From the NCBI GenBank assembly GCA_018340805.1, contig JACMZG010001914.1, forward strand, positions 44,471,414 to 44,535,413: a stretch of DNA of 64,000 bases, given 5' to 3'. Position 1 is the first letter of the stretch. Every line of letters begins with the position of its first letter. Positions 1 through 13,130 of the stretch are shown here, piece after piece. The DNA comes from Microvelia longipes (taxonomy: Eukaryota; Arthropoda; Insecta; Hemiptera; Veliidae). The notes below the pieces were generated by a model. The model made no database searches. It had not been told where the DNA came from and saw nothing but the letters and a program-made list of their open reading frames with translations. The translations under genes were made by a program, and so were the position numbers.

Positions 1-332
1 GTTTCAGTCAAAGCGTAGTAAGTTGGTGCTTTAACCAGAATATTTTCCGCTCTGCAGATCAAAAACCAAATCCTTCATTTGAATTTCGACCACCTTTCCT
101 TCCAGGACTACATAATATCAAAAGGACCTATTTTTCCAAGCCCTCTCAAACTTGTGTGTAAACTTATTAAAGTTGTTCACCCTTGAATTTTTGATCTTTT
201 TTAGTTATTTTTAAAAGTTATAATCAATATTTTCCTTTGTTTTTGTTTTCTAAAAAGTTTTAGCGAGTTTTCTTTTAAAAAAAAAAGAAATCGAATCAGA
301 ACAATTCGATTGTTGAAACGCCTTCATAGTAC

Positions 333-509
333 AAATATCATTTGATACTACCGAGTTTTGTCAAACGTAACGCAAAAGAGACATGGCATTATGTCGAGCC
401 ATCAATAATGTCGAATGATGGAACAGTTTCCTGATGTAGCATTGCATTTTGCTTGTTACATTTCCTTGGTGTCTCTCGCACAATTATATTGTGTCATGGT
501 TCATGTCGA
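333..509 (+). repeat. Fragment of a ~310-bp dispersed/tandem repeat
   Basis: This stretch matches the units of the arrays at 26,763-27,400 and 55,186-56,248. Shared landmarks are the words CATTATGTCGAGCCATCAA and GTGTCTCTCGCACAATTATA. The first ~30 bases (ATATCATTTGATACTACCGA) are inverted relative to the rest, so the copy is rearranged. No coding potential is visible. Confidence 0.75.
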
Positions 510-699
510 TTGAGATGAACTGATTAGGCTATGATTTGCAAAGAGGAATAACATTCCTATGCACCTTATTTTAAGTCAAAATGACCTGTTTACTGAGGTA
601 GCGTTGGCTGTGTAGGGTCAAAGCTGTCTAGCAATTAGTAACATGTAAAGGTTGTTTCAATAAATCTGGTTGTTCTATTAGTGTTACTCAGTTAATTAG

Positions 700-1205
700 A
701 TGAGAGGAATAGGATGTATCTATACATGGGTTCTGACACAGCCAGGACCCATGTATAGGAATAGAATGTACCTATACATTGGTTCTGACAAAGCCAGTAT
801 AGGAATAGGGTGTACCTTTACATGGGTTCTGACACAGCCAGGACCCATGTATAGGAATAGGGTGTACCTATACGTGGGTTCTGACAAAGCCAGGACCCAT
901 GTATAGGAATAGGGTGTACCTTTACATGGGTTCTGACACAGCCAGGACCCATGTATAGGAATAGGATGTATCTATACATGCGGGTTCTGACAAAGCCAGG
1001 ACCCATGTATAGGAATAGGATGTATCTATACATGGGTTCTGACAAAGCCAGGACCCATGTATAGGAATAGGATGTACCTATACATGGGTTCTGACACAGC
1101 CAGGACCCATGTATAAGAATAGGGTGTACCTATACATGGGTTCTGACAAAGCCAGGACCCATGTAAAAGAACAGGGTGTACCTATACATGGGTTCTGACA
1201 AAGCT
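700..1205. repeat. 52-bp minisatellite, about 9-10 copies
   Basis: A unit of about 52 bp repeats head to tail with few changes. Each unit contains CCATGTATAGGAATAGG and GGGTTCTGACACAGCC. The outer parts CCCATGTATAGG and CCTATACATGGG are inverted copies of each other, so each unit can form a hairpin. Open frames on both strands here are by-products of the repeat. Confidence 0.95.
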
Positions 1206-1814
1206 AGAAATAAAGAAAGGAATATTTCCCTCTTTCATTTGGCAATCTAAATAATTTATATGTCTTTAGATAGAAATTAGAAAAACAGAGCTTAGAATAA
1301 GTTAAAACAAATTTTTTACTATCTTCGAACTTTATTATATAATTCAAAATTACTATTTTATATTTTTAATTTTATTTTAGTATAATTAACAGTAGAAATT
1401 GTAACCGTCTCTTTTTTCCACCCCCTCCCCTCCTATAGTGACATCAAGAAAATCCTATGACCACAACAAATGCTCAGTTTTATAAAAACTTTCTTTCAAA
1501 GAAGCGAGTCGTGGAAATGGAAGAAAAATGATATGGGGGTTTTCCTTTTTTGTGGTTTTTCATTTTAAATGCTGGCTTTGCTTGTTGTTGTTAAAACATC
1601 GTTTTTACATGACTGTGTATTAATTTGAATGAACGTGCTATATTTATTAGGACTGTTCAAATGTCTGGTTAAAATTTTGATGTCCAACAGTTTTTCTATT
1701 GAATGAACCATTTTTATTAATTATTTATAAAATTAGGGATGAACAAATAAGCTGTAGGCAAGTACTGATAAATAATATGATAAGTAAGTAAGCACAATTT
1801 AAACTATCTGATTA

Positions 1815-2251
1815 CAGTCTATCGTTTAGTTTAAAAATCCCCAAGGTCATAAGTATTTTGGGGATTGACCAATAAGAGAAGCCGCTGCCAACCTCTCACT
1901 TAAAAAGAGAAAAAAAAAAATCCCTACCACAATAACCGCTGTAAGGAAAAAACCTTCTTCTTTTCACCTGGTTCTTCTTCCCGGCAATCGTTCACTTTGT
2001 TTGTGGTTCTTCTTTTGATTACATTGTTTTGAAAACTACTTTCAAATCAATATTTTCACTTTCAAATGATATTTTAAAATAAAACTACACAAAAGAAGCG
2101 TAAAAAAAAACATCGCCAAGAAAATACGGGTAAAATAACCTGATTTGTTTATATAGTTTTTTCCCGCTCCCTTCTTGCAGGGATTTTTTTTCTTAAGAAT
2201 CAGTGGTGTCTAAACTGACCTGTCAAGATTTTTAAACTCAACAATAGACTG
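1815..2251. mobile_element. Tc1/mariner-like MITE, TA target site, copy 1
   Basis: The inverted ends begin CAGTCTATCGTTTAGTTTAA on the left, with the imperfect complement TTAAACTCAACAATAGACTG on the right. TA lies directly outside both ends. A second, shorter copy with the same ends lies at 14,368-14,585. No transposase is encoded. TA duplication is typical of the Tc1/mariner superfamily, but the family assignment is inferred from the target site alone. Confidence 0.7.
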
Positions 2252-2308
2252 TAGTAGTTTCTTACGTAAGCAGCATAAACTATGAAATTTACCTCGCATT
2301 TTTTTGTG

Positions 2309-2848
2309 CTTAGAATAATACTATATATAGAAGGAGCACTACTGATAACACGAAAGGCGGTTCACTGGTGCAACTAAGTAATGCTGCCACCCTAACAATT
2401 TACAATTTTCTAAAAAAAACTTGGCAGTACTTCCGGTTGCTGAATTATTATGTTCTATTATTAATTAATGATTGATTATTCATAAAATACTAATATAAAT
2501 ATCGGTGCATTACAATATTTTAAGCATCTTAAATTGTAGTTTAACGTATTTATTAAAATTATTTTAAAAGTAGTCCTCGTCAACTAAATGTAGATTCTTG
2601 TATTCCGCCACCCTTTTGCCATCTCAGATCGGTTTTATCAAATACTCAGCAGGTGTTTTAAGATATTATATTTGTTCTTTACTATCTTTATTCATTAATA
2701 GATATTTATGACACATATTTAAAATAATGTTTTGTTGTAAGGGTGGTACCCCTACTTAAGTGCACCGGTCAACCGGCTTTCGTGTTATCAGTGGAATCAC
2801 ATTGTGTTTACGGTCCTGTGCTCTTTCTATATATATTATTATTCTAAG
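2309..2848. mobile_element. hAT-like MITE family A, copy 1
   Basis: About 540 bp with inverted ends CTTAGAATAATACTATATAT / complement. A long inner inverted repeat includes CACGAAAGGCGG on the left and CCGGCTTTCGTGTTATCAG on the right. Copies occur at 16,156-16,690 and 30,174-30,719. The flanks of this copy are only weakly similar (about 6 of 8 bases), but the other copies have clearer 8-bp duplications, as expected for hAT elements. It is non-coding and non-autonomous. Confidence 0.8.
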
Positions 2849-3550
2849 GTTGTGTGTTTTTTCCTTGTTACATGTTTTTGTCTTTACGACCTCATTAGCG
2901 CAATTCTGTTTTAAAATTCGTCAAGAACTTGTCTAGTGTTAATGTTTTTCTTGCCTTATATTTTTACAAACATTTTTTTACATCGTAGAATGCCGAGGTT
3001 TTTTTTATTTCAGGACGCTCTGTCCATTTATCAGTGCTTATGCACAGAAAAAAAGGGCTATTTTATTTTTATATATATTTTGAAAACCTTTACGAGTGTT
3101 TTTCATTTCTGTAGCAATGACTTTGTTTTTTGTCTAACCCTGGGTATCATAAAAAGAAAAATACAAATTGTTGACTATTTTTCAAAAATATGAAAAAAGT
3201 TACGCCACCCGATTTATAACAAAGAAATTAAAATAAAAAACCAAAAAAAACAGAATGGATAAAAAATAAAATAAATTAATAACAACAAAGTTGGTTTTTT
3301 GTTCAACTTGCAGATTGCCTCAAGATGCTTTTTGTTATTACTATTTTTTTCTTTTTTATTTAATTATTTTCTATTTGCTTTATTCCTATTTTATTTTTAA
3401 TATTATTTTAGTGGTATTTATTTTTAAAAAAGTTTTATTCGCCTTCGTAGTAAAGTAATTGAGTGGTCGTTTAAAATGGCTATTGTTCTGCTAATACTAT
3501 TATTTGGTTTTATTTCATGGCACAAGTTTTAAATAAGAGCCATTATACTT
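2849..3550. other. AT-rich stretch with no recognised feature
   Basis: Very AT-rich with many A and T runs. An 85-codon open frame at 2,936-3,193 has no recognisable motif and its composition is what AT-rich non-coding DNA gives. Confidence 0.5.
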
Positions 3551-3797
3551 AAGTAAGACAATTCGTATTTCCTAGTAGTCATACTTGTAGTGATACTTTA
3601 TATATACATAGTATGCAAGTAAGACAATTCGTATTTCCTAGTAGTCATACTTGTAGTGATACTTTATATATACATAGTATGCAAGTAAGACAATTCGTAT
3701 TTCCTAGTAGTCATACTTGTAGTGATACTTTATATATTCATGGTATGCAAGTAAGACAATGCGTATTTCCTAGTAGTCATACTTGTAGTGATAGTTT
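3551..3797. repeat. 66-bp minisatellite, about 4 copies
   Basis: Nearly identical 66-bp units contain AAGACAATTCGTATTTCC and GTCATACTTGTAGTGATAC. The last unit is slightly diverged (AATGCG for AATTCG) and ends in TAGTTTCATATTG. The repeated 64-codon frame is a by-product. Confidence 0.92.
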
Positions 3798-4463
3798 CAT
3801 ATTGTAAAGTTAGAAACGTGTTGCAGAATGAATTCAATACAGAGCATTGTAATTGGACTTCTTAACCTACTTGGTATAAAATTGATTTTTACATTATTCT
3901 CGCTAACTCTATACATTTTATATATATTTCTATTTATATAACTTGTATCTGCTTCTCCAGTATTATCTTGAAAAATAAATAAAAGATTCGCATCACGTAG
4001 ACGAGAAAGGTGGAGTTGTCTGCGATTCATTTTGCTTATATTTCTCTCGCAAATTTATTTAAAGGTCTTGGTGCCCTTTACGCTTTTCCAAGGAAAACTC
4101 CTACGCTTATTTGCTGTCTCTTTGCAGAAGATTTTACAGACGTATATCTTCAATTAAACTGAGGACGAAAATATTTTGGTTATTTTATTACTCTCGTAAT
4201 GAGGTAATGTATGAAATAGTATATTACGCTATTACTCAGCAAAATTAAATTTTGCAGATGAGTTTTATAAAATCCTTATTTTCCCTTTCTTTAAATCAGC
4301 AAACTGGGTAAATGACGTTATCAATAGAGGATGGGCCCTCCCCAAGTTTGATTTAGATTTTAATTTAAAAATATTAAATACTTACATTTATATAAATTGT
4401 GCGAAAGGTGTTTTTTCGTTGTGATGGACCACTGAAACGGATTTCAAATACATTCTCAACTTA

Positions 4464-7363
4464 GGCCCGTATTCAGAATGATCAAAAGTTTCAAAAAAAT
4501 CTCTCCTAGGTTCTTCCTAGGTTGTTCCTAGGTTGTTCCTAGCTTTTTCCTAGCTTCTTCCTAGCTTTAGTGTCCATTTTAGAACATTTTTAACCGTCCC
4601 TAGGGCTAGGAAGAGATCTCTCCTAGGTTTCTCCTAGCCTTTTTCTAACTTTGCACCTTAAATTCTAGGAAAAGGCTAGGAAAAAGCTAGGAACAACCTA
4701 GGAAGATCCAAGGTAGGTAGAGAGATACCTTAAATCGTCCCTAGATTGTCTCTAGTCATTTTTTGTTCTATTTTAATAATTGTTTTTGAGCTTAAAATCC
4801 GTTTTGGGTAAACAAGAGTGGTTCAGGGCGAAAATTTTTTTGGTTGTCACCCCCTTATACATTTTGGGGGCGCTGCCTCCAAAAAGTCTAATTTTTTTTT
4901 TATTGCTCCAAACAACTTCTTTTGACCTGAAACGGATTTTGAGGCAGTAAAAAAATTTTTTGGTCGGTTACCCTTATAAATTTTGGGGGTGCTGCCCTAA
5001 AAAAATCAAAAATTTGTTTTATTGCTACAAACAAATTCTATTGACTGAAACAAATTTTGAGCCATTAAAAAATTTTTTTTTGGTTGGCTCCCCCTTATAA
5101 ATTTTGGGGTGTTGCCCTAAAAAAATCAAAAATTTGTTTTATTGCTCCAAACAAATTCTATTGACCTGAAACAAATTTTGAGCCATTAAAAATTTTTTTT
5201 TTGGTTGGCTCCCCCTTATAAATTTTGGGGGTGTTCCCCCCAAAAATCAAAAATTTGTTTTATTGCTCCAAACAACTTCTTTTGACCTGAAACGGATTTT
5301 GCGCCAGTAAAAAATGTTTTTTTTGGAAGGGTCCCCTTATAAATTTTGGGGTACCACCCCGGGAAAAATTACTAAACCCCCGGGAAAATTACAAAAAAAT
5401 TACCGGAATTTCATTTTATTAGTATCAAATGTTCAGAATATGACGCAAAGGTTTGCTCCAATATAATCTAAAGTTACTGTAAAAAATCACATATTGGTAA
5501 TATGATGACCATACATACCAGACGATTAACGACATAATAATTGGGTATTCAAACTTCCTGTTGTCAACTTAGTGGGGTTGGTACGAATTTTATCGCGATA
5601 GCTCCATACGAAGCTGAGTTAATCAAAGTGATGTATTGGTGAAATGCACCACCCTGTATATCTTCTTCATGAGCACTATGTTCATCGTCGCGAAAGTGTG
5701 ACGTCACAAAATACATATTGGCTCATATCAAAACAAAATGAAACAAAGGATCCTATTATTTATTTTTTGTGATCCTAAAGTGACCAATAGCATTGCTTTA
5801 TTATGTAAACAAAGAAAATTTCTGCAACAAAACGTAACTTCCGTGACGTATTTATATTTGATATGGTCGATTATATACCCGAAGCAAATTTTTTACATTC
5901 CATTTACATTTTTAATTTTTTGTTAAGCTATAACATATGTTTTTCCCTAAGCAATAGGCATATGAATACTATAAAAAATACACACAGGTCACGACGTAAA
6001 GAAAATCGTGATCTCTACGTTCACAACGTATGAACTCAGAGATGTTTAATGCTGATTTGATTAGAAAGATCAGCTAAGTAACAATCATAACGGGGATAGT
6101 AAGCATTGTTTACATTATGTTGGTAGAGTAAACATTATACTTATTGATGTATCTCCCCATTAAAATGTGGGATTCAAAACTCTGCCTTAAAGTGGTTAAC
6201 TGTTTTGAAAATCCCTGTTTTGAGCGACCGCCTTCTTGATTGCTAACCTTGCAATAAATGCTATCAAATATTATAAATGGAAAGTATCATAAACTTAATG
6301 AAACCTTATAGAAAATAAATAAAATAATACTTGTGCTGAGTATATTTTATTGAGTATATAATAATTACTGGAAAGTTCTAAACAAAACTAAATAATTACG
6401 GGCAAATTGGCTAACTTATAAAGGTAAACAAGACTGAAAAGTATATTATACATTTTGTTTGTTTTGTGTAGTTTTTAAACTGTTCACAATATCAACCGCT
6501 TTTTAAAACGCCTAAAACGAACTAATTGCTACGTAAACTAATTTGACTTTACGTGATATGACTTTATAGATCCGTGTAAAAAATGGAAGTACCAACTGTA
6601 GGGGTTTATACAACCCTATAATAAGATGATTTATTTATGTCAAATATACATAATAATTTCTCCTATAAACTTACAATTCAAAAATGTAGCACCCATACAC
6701 TCTACGAAGGTTTAACCTGTTTTTATTATCACTAACTATGTTATTGTAAAAACATTAAAATATAATATAATGATTTCTTCATAAGTGAAAATAAAATGCA
6801 AATCATTCTCTAGTTGCAAACCTTCACTGGGTCAAGGTCACGCACTTTCACATTAGATATACTTTAAAATAATCGGCAACTATAAATAAGTTTGTTGTCA
6901 TTACAAATTTACGTATTTTAAGGGAGTTTATTCTTTGCCAGGTTTGTTTACAAATCATTTGTTTATTTTTGTAGAACATCTCAATATTATTAGTTTCACA
7001 GTTCTCTACTAGGTAGCGCTAGTTGTCAAAAAATGTCTGTTTACGTAAAATTGAGGATCAAATTATTGTAAAGATAAATAATAAAATTAAGTTATAATTA
7101 GAGTTAATGTAAGATTTTATCCTATTTTTGTTATATTAACGTTTTAGCACGAATAAATTTACGTAAAATCATTCCTAGGGTTGATTTTTTAAAAGCTAGG
7201 AGAAGGCTAGGAAGAAGCTAGGAACAACCTAGGAACAACCTAGGAGAGATTTCAAAAACTGATTCTGAATACCGCTAGGCCTAGGAGAAAGCTAGGAACA
7301 ACCTAGGAGAAGGCTAGGAACAACCTAGGAGAGATTTTTTTAAAATGATTCTGAATACGGGCC
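4464..7363. mobile_element. ~2.9-kb non-autonomous DNA transposon, Harbinger-like ends, copy 1
   Basis: Terminal inverted repeats start GGCCCGTATTCAGAATGAT and end with the complement. Just inside each end are clustered copies of CCTAGGTTGTTCCTAGG and variants, in opposite orientation at the two ends. At about 4,830-5,340 lie ~125-bp tandem units containing GACCTGAAACGGATTTTG. The left flank is TTA and the right flank, shared with copy 2, is TAA. GC-starting ends plus a TTA/TAA trinucleotide suggest the PIF/Harbinger superfamily. No transposase reading frame is seen, so it must be mobilised in trans if at all. Confidence 0.75.
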
Positions 7364-7366
7364 TAA

Positions 7367-10303
7367 GGCCCGTATTCAGAATGATTAAAAGTTTCAAAAA
7401 AAATCTCTCCTAGGTTCTTCCTAGGTTGTTCCTAGGTTGTTCCTAGCTTTTTCCTAGCTTCTTCCTAGCTTTAGTGTCCATTTTAGAACATTTTTAACCG
7501 TCCCTAGGGCTAGGAAGAGATCTCTCTAGGTTTCTCTCCTAGCCTTTCCTAACTTTGCACCTTAAATTCTAGGAAAAGGCTAGGAAAAAGCTAGGAACAA
7601 CCTAGGAAGATCCAAGGTAGGTAGAGAGGTACCTTAAATCGTCCCTAGATTGTCTCTAGTCATTTTTTGTTCTATTTTAATAATTGTTTTTGAGCTTAAA
7701 ATCCGTTTTGGGTAAACAAGAGTGGTTCAGGGCGAAAAATTTTTTGGTTGTCACCCCCTTATAAATTTTGGGGGTGCTGACCCCAAAAAGTCAAATTTTT
7801 TTTATTGCTCCAAACAACTTCTTTTGACCTAAAACGGATTTCGGGCTAATAAAAACAATTTTTTGGTTGGCTCCCCCTTATAAATTTTGGGGGTGTTGCC
7901 CCCAAAAAAATCAAAAATTTGTTTTATTGCTCCAAACAACTTTTTTTGACCTAAAACGGATTTGAGCCATTATTTTTTTTTTTTTTTTGGTTGGCTCCCC
8001 CTTTTAAATTTTGGGGGTGTTGCCCCAAAAAAAACAAAAAATTTGTTTATTGCTCTAAAACAACTTCTTTTGACCTGAAACGGATTTTGAGCCATTAAAT
8101 TTTTTTTTTTTGGTTGGCTCCCCCTTATAAATTTTGGGGTGTTGCCCCCAAAAAAATCAAAAATTTGTTTTATTGCTCCAAACAACTTCTTTTGACCTGA
8201 AACGGATTTTGCGCCAGTAAAAAATGTTTTTTTGGACGTGTCCCCTAATAAATTTTGGAGTACCACCCCGGGAAAATTACAAAAAAATTACCGGCATTTC
8301 ATTTTATTAGTATCAAATGTTCAGAATATGACGCAAAGGTTTGCTCCAATATAATCTAAAGTTACTGTAAAAAAATCACATATTGGTAATATGATGACCA
8401 TACATACCAGACGATTAACAACATAATATTTGGGTATTCAAACTTCCAGTTGTCAACTTAGTGGGATTGTAACGAATTTTATCGCGATAGCTCCATACGA
8501 AGCTGAGTTAATCAAAGTGATGTATTGGTGAAATGCACCAGTGCAGGGTGAAATGCACCACCCTGTATATCTTCTCATGAGCACTATGTTAATCGTCGCG
8601 AAAGTGTGACGTCACAATATACATATTGGCTCATATCAAAACAAAATGAAACAAAGGATCCTATTATTTATTTTTGTGATCCTAAAGTGACCAATAGCAT
8701 TGCTTTTTATGTAAACAAAGAAACGTTCTGCAACAAAACGTAACTTCCGTGACGTATTTATATTTGATATGGTCGATTATATACCCGAAGCAAATTTTTT
8801 ACATTCCATTTACATTTTTTAATTTTTTGTTAAGCTATAACATATGTTTTCCCTAAGCAATAGGCTTATGAATACTATAAAAATACACACAGTTCACGAC
8901 GTAATCATGATCTCTACGTTCACAACGTATGAACTCAGAGATGTTTAATGCTAATTTGATTAGAAAGATCAGCAAAGTAACAATCATAACGGGGATAGTA
9001 AGCATTGTTTACATTATGTTGGTAGAGTAAACATACTTATTGATGTATCTCCCCATTAAAATGTGGGATTCAAAACTCTGCCTTAACGTGGTAGTGTTGT
9101 ATATTCCCATCTAGAATGAAGTAGAGCTGTTAACTGTTTTGAAAATCCCCGTTTTGAGCGACCGCCTTCTTGATTGCTAACCTTGCAATAAATGCTATCA
9201 AATATTATAAATGGAAAGTATCATAAACTTGATGAAACCTTATAGACAATAAATAAAATAATACTAGTGCTGAGTATATTTATTGAGTATATAATAATTA
9301 CTGGAAAGGTCTAAACTAAACTAAATAATTACGGGCAAATTGGCTAACTTAAAGAAGTAAACAAGACTGAAAAGTATATTATACATTATGTTTGTTTGTG
9401 TGTAGTTTTTTAAACTGTTCACAATATCAACCGCTTTTAAACGCCTAAAACGAACTAATTGCTACGTAAACTAATTTGACTTTACGTGATATGACTTTAT
9501 AGATCAGTGTGAAAAATGGAAGTACCAACTGTAGGGTTTATACAACCCTAAAATATGATGATTTATTTAAGTCAAAAATAATAATTTCTCCTATAAACTT
9601 ACAATTAAAAAATGTAGCACCCATACACTCTACGAAAGTTTAACCTGTTTTTATTATCACTATGTTATTGTAAAACATTTAAATAGTACATTAATGACAT
9701 ATAATGATTCTTCATAAGTGAAAATAAAATGCAAATCATTCTCTAGTTTCAAACCTTCACTGGGTCAAGGTCACGCACTTTCACATTAGATATACTTTAA
9801 AATAATCTGCAACTATAAATAAGTTTGTTGTCATTACAAATTTACGTATTTTAAGGGAGTTTATTCTGTGCCAGGTTTGTTTACAATCATTTGTTTATTT
9901 TTGTAGAATATCTCAATATTATTAGTTTTACAGTTCTCTACTAGGTAGCGCTAGTTGTCAAAAAATGTCTGTTTACGTAAAATTGAGGTTCAAATTATTG
10001 TAAAGATAAATAATAAAATTAAGTTATAATTAACTCTAAAGTAAGTTTTTATTCTATTTTTGTTATATTAACGTTTTAGCACGAATAATTTACGTAAAAT
10101 CATTCCTAGGGTTGATTTTTAAAAGCTAGGAGAGGGCTAGGAAGAAGCTAGGAAGAAGCTAGGAACAACTAGGAACAACCTAGGAGAGATTTCAAAAACT
10201 GATTCTGAATACCGCTAGGCCTAGGAGAAAGCTAGGAACAACCTAGGAGAAGGCTAGGAACAACCTAGGAGAGATTTTTTTAAAATGATTCTGAATACGG
10301 GCC
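7367..10303. mobile_element. ~2.9-kb non-autonomous DNA transposon, Harbinger-like ends, copy 2
   Basis: This is a second copy in the same orientation, separated from copy 1 only by TAA. It keeps both terminal inverted repeats, both CCTAGG clusters and the ~125-bp internal units at about 7,740-8,260. It differs from copy 1 by small indels, such as an extra ~35 bases near 9,090 and a short duplication near 8,540. The outer flank is TTA (10,304-10,306), matching the TTA left of copy 1. Confidence 0.75.
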
Positions 10304-10659
10304 TTAGTCTCCCTCCCCGTCAATACTTTTAAATAAAAATTAGCCAAAATAAACAAGACTATTTACATATTAATTAATTGGTTATGTAAATAAATTAAGA
10401 TTAAATTACGATTAGCTTAATTTAATCTACGGGCTGGGGGAGATGAAGATCGGAAAGATACTGAGCCTTTGTATGTCCGAAAACTTAGTCAGTGAAAGTG
10501 ATGGCGGCGACACGAATAACGTAAGTGACTAGGAACGAAGTGCTTGGTTCTTGAAGACAGACGTCTCCTAATAGCACTGCGGAGCTTTGACATTCAGGTC
10601 AGGGCTACAGAATGAGTTTTTGCACGCTGAAATCTGGGTGCTAGAGTTCTTTGTCGGGT

Positions 10660-10975
10660 GGCGCTGGACTGGCCAGAGCGGTGAGCCTAGCTAGAGTCTG
10701 GTGATGCTAGAGGAACTGATGAGATTGGTGAGACTGGAAGGACGAGGTCAATGTGATGACTAATGTGATCAGAGGAGCTAGTAAGACTAGATGAAACAAG
10801 CACACAGTGAACTATTAGTTGGCGCTAACCAGAGCGGTGAGCCTAGTAAGAGTCTAGCTGGTCTAGATAAACTAGGTACACTATGAACTAGTCGCAGACA
10901 CTAGCCAGAGCAGTGGGTTTGGATAGAGTCTGATTGGCCTAGATGAACTAGACACACTGTGAACTAGTCATATGT
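10660..10975. repeat. Degenerate ~80-bp tandem repeat
   Basis: About three to four imperfect units contain CCAGAGCGGTGAGCCTAG or variants, followed by GTCTGG/GTCTAG and CACTATGAACTAGTC. Spacing is about 75-85 bp. There is no coding signal. Confidence 0.6.
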
Positions 10976-12030
10976 GCCACCATGTACGGAGGGTGTGCTT
11001 CCTAGATGATTGGATGTGTACAAACTCAGGGGTTAATAGTTGAGTGAGATTTGAGTGAGGGGAAACGCTAAAATGACCCTACGGTTTAAGCGTTAAAAAA
11101 AAAACTTAAAGAAAAAGGTTTTTGGTGCAAAAGCAAACGCTAAAAGTATAGGCTTTTTCAGAGGACATACTTTGAATAAATTGTTGTCTCTTGGCCGTTG
11201 GTTAGTTATTTGTAGCAGATTTAAGTATACGACGGCTCTTTATAGATCAAAGGTCGTTCGTGCAGTGTTTATGATATTCATTAACCGTACCAAAAGTGCC
11301 AAAGAAGCATGTAATGTTTAAACCATTCGAACGGTCATTCGCTTTCGCTTACTTGGGTTAGTCTGATCGACTTTAAATAACTCATAATGGATTCTGTGCG
11401 TCGAAATAAACGAAATCATATTTTTTTCTTATATGTATGTTAAAACTTTAAATTGAATTTGCATACAAATATTGTTAATTTATTTAAAGCTATGACAATA
11501 GGGTTTAAAAAAAAAATTTAAAAGAAAATAAAAATATAAAAAATATTTCATAATGTAAATAAAAAAGCTAAGTGTAGAACCTCTTTGACATTTTTTTATT
11601 CAAATCTTTCTTGTTCCTCCCACATACGAGAAAGTCCTGGGGGGGTTTAATCCAGATGAAAATGTTTTCAAATGTAAATGGAAAAGTTAAAAAAGACCCT
11701 TTTCGATTTTTTTAAATATAAAAAGAAAAGAAATAAATAAATAATAAAAAGTTTTTATTCTAAAATATTAACATATGAATTTTTCTTAAAATATAGTGCA
11801 AATGAAATTTTGCGTGTTTTTTTAATTTCCTTTTTTCTTCTGTAAAGCAAAAAGCTTTTATATACGAAGAGTATGAAGTCAGATATGCTGTGCATTTATA
11901 TTTCATGTTATTTTATTAATGGCCAGTTAAAATGTTGATTAAATTCCACTGCCTTCAATTTTTTGTTTTTGTTAACATCATTTTTAGAACTGCTTCATTT
12001 AGATTTATTTATAAAAAAAATAACTGTTCA
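10976..12030. other. Unassigned AT-rich DNA
   Basis: No gene, repeat unit or mobile element was recognised here, apart from long A/T runs. This is a statement about what can be seen by eye only. Confidence 0.4.
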
Positions 12031-12291
12031 TGCCGCCTTCGTGGCCGAGGTTGTTAAGGCGTTAGTCTTTATACTGACCTTTGACACCCACGGAGGTTTG
12101 GGGTTCGCATCCCAGGTTACGCTCTCAGTTTATAGAAGATTATTGTTTAGATAAATTATCGCCAACTTTAGAATTCACTTTGACCGTAACGGTTGCTACT
12201 ACCACCCGAGGTGGTTCCCGCAAGGGTTATCCTTGATGAGCCGCAAGGCTCTAAACAGGCATTATCATTATTATCCTTATCATAACTGTTC
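12031..12291 (+). mobile_element. tRNA-derived SINE (family 1), copy 1
   Basis: The head resembles a tRNA gene: GTGGCCGAGGTTGTTAAGG as an A-box region and GGTTCGCATCCC as a B box. The body contains CCACCCGAGGTGGTTCCCGC, and the tail is a run based on ATT/TTATC. The 11-bp target-site duplication ATAACTGTTCA flanks it at 12,020-12,030 and 12,292-12,302. A second copy lies at 41,688-41,933. It has no protein; SINEs rely on a LINE reverse transcriptase. Confidence 0.9.
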
Positions 12292-12412
12292 AAGGCCGTA
12301 CCTCTTGAAGCCTTTTTTTTTTTATTATTGGCATTGGTTTTTGGTACACCATACAGCCATTTGTTGACTTAAAATTATTAGGAACTACAACTCCTTCCTT
12401 CAACTAGGAAGC

Positions 12413-12571
12413 CTTCGAGAAGCTCCTCATAGGGAAATGACATTTCTATGGCCTATCAGCCTCTCAGGAACTAACTCTGCGAGATACTGTCCATTCTAGG
12501 GGCTATTAGCCGCTCAGAAACTAACCCTGTGGGTTATTCCCCGTTCTAGGGCCTATTAGCCTTTTAGGAAC
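12413..12571. repeat. Short ~65-bp tandem repeat
   Basis: Two to three units share CTAGGGGCTATTAGCC or CTAGGGCCTATTAGCC followed by AGGAACTAAC-like words. It is too short to assign a family. Confidence 0.5.
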
Positions 12572-12712
12572 AAAAAAAAATGTTATGAACTTGTCAGCTG
12601 ATTGCTCGCGCAAAGAGCTCTCGTGCACAATTTTGTTAACATCGCAATGATGTTTTTTCTCTACTTCTGTTCTCAATTTTTGCTATATGGTTTATAAAAC
12701 TGAACTGAATTC

Positions 12713-13095
12713 GATGATTCAGAAAAAGTTGACTCAAAACTATACCAAGCTATGCTAGGAGCAATCATGTACCTAGCTACAAGAACCAGACCAGATCTTT
12801 CGTACCCCAGTAAGTGCTCTGTCAAAATATTCGAAAGATCCAAGAATGGTGCACATGACGGCACTGAAAAGAGTGTACAAATACCTGAAAAGTACCAAAC
12901 ACTACGCATTAAAGTTCACACGAGGGGGTGGCGATGAAGAAGCTGAACTTAAATGCTTCGTGGACGCAAGCTGGCGCGACGGTAAATCAGTCGGTCAACG
13001 TTCTACAACCGGATATTTGTACCTTTATGGAAATAATTTAATCACTTGGTCAGTTAGAGTACAAAGAACAGTATCACTATCTACAGTTGTGCGGT
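12713..13095 (+). pseudogene. Ty1/copia retrotransposon relic (end of RT and RNase H)
   Basis: Two overlapping frames read as one copia polyprotein segment with a frameshift near 12,840. The first contains GAIMYLATRTRPDLSY, the well-conserved block after the reverse transcriptase core. The second contains ALKRVYKYLKSTKHYALKF, then CFVDASWRDGKS, RSTTGYLYLYG and ITWSVRVQRTVSLST, which are RNase H motifs. The catalytic D of FVDASW is present. The frame then departs from the family (the usual T-E-A-E-Y block is lost). No LTRs, integrase or gag are seen nearby. This is a dead fragment of about 380 bp. Confidence 0.88.
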
Positions 13096-13130
13096 ATGTT
13101 TATTTCAAGCTGAATAATCTGACTTGTTAA

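Noticed and set aside
700..1200. CRISPR-like regular repeats
   Set aside because: The repeats are adjacent without unique spacers, and the window is clearly eukaryotic; it is a minisatellite.
7970..8266. 98-codon minus-strand frame
   Set aside because: It follows the ~125-bp internal units of the Harbinger-like element and has no conserved domain.
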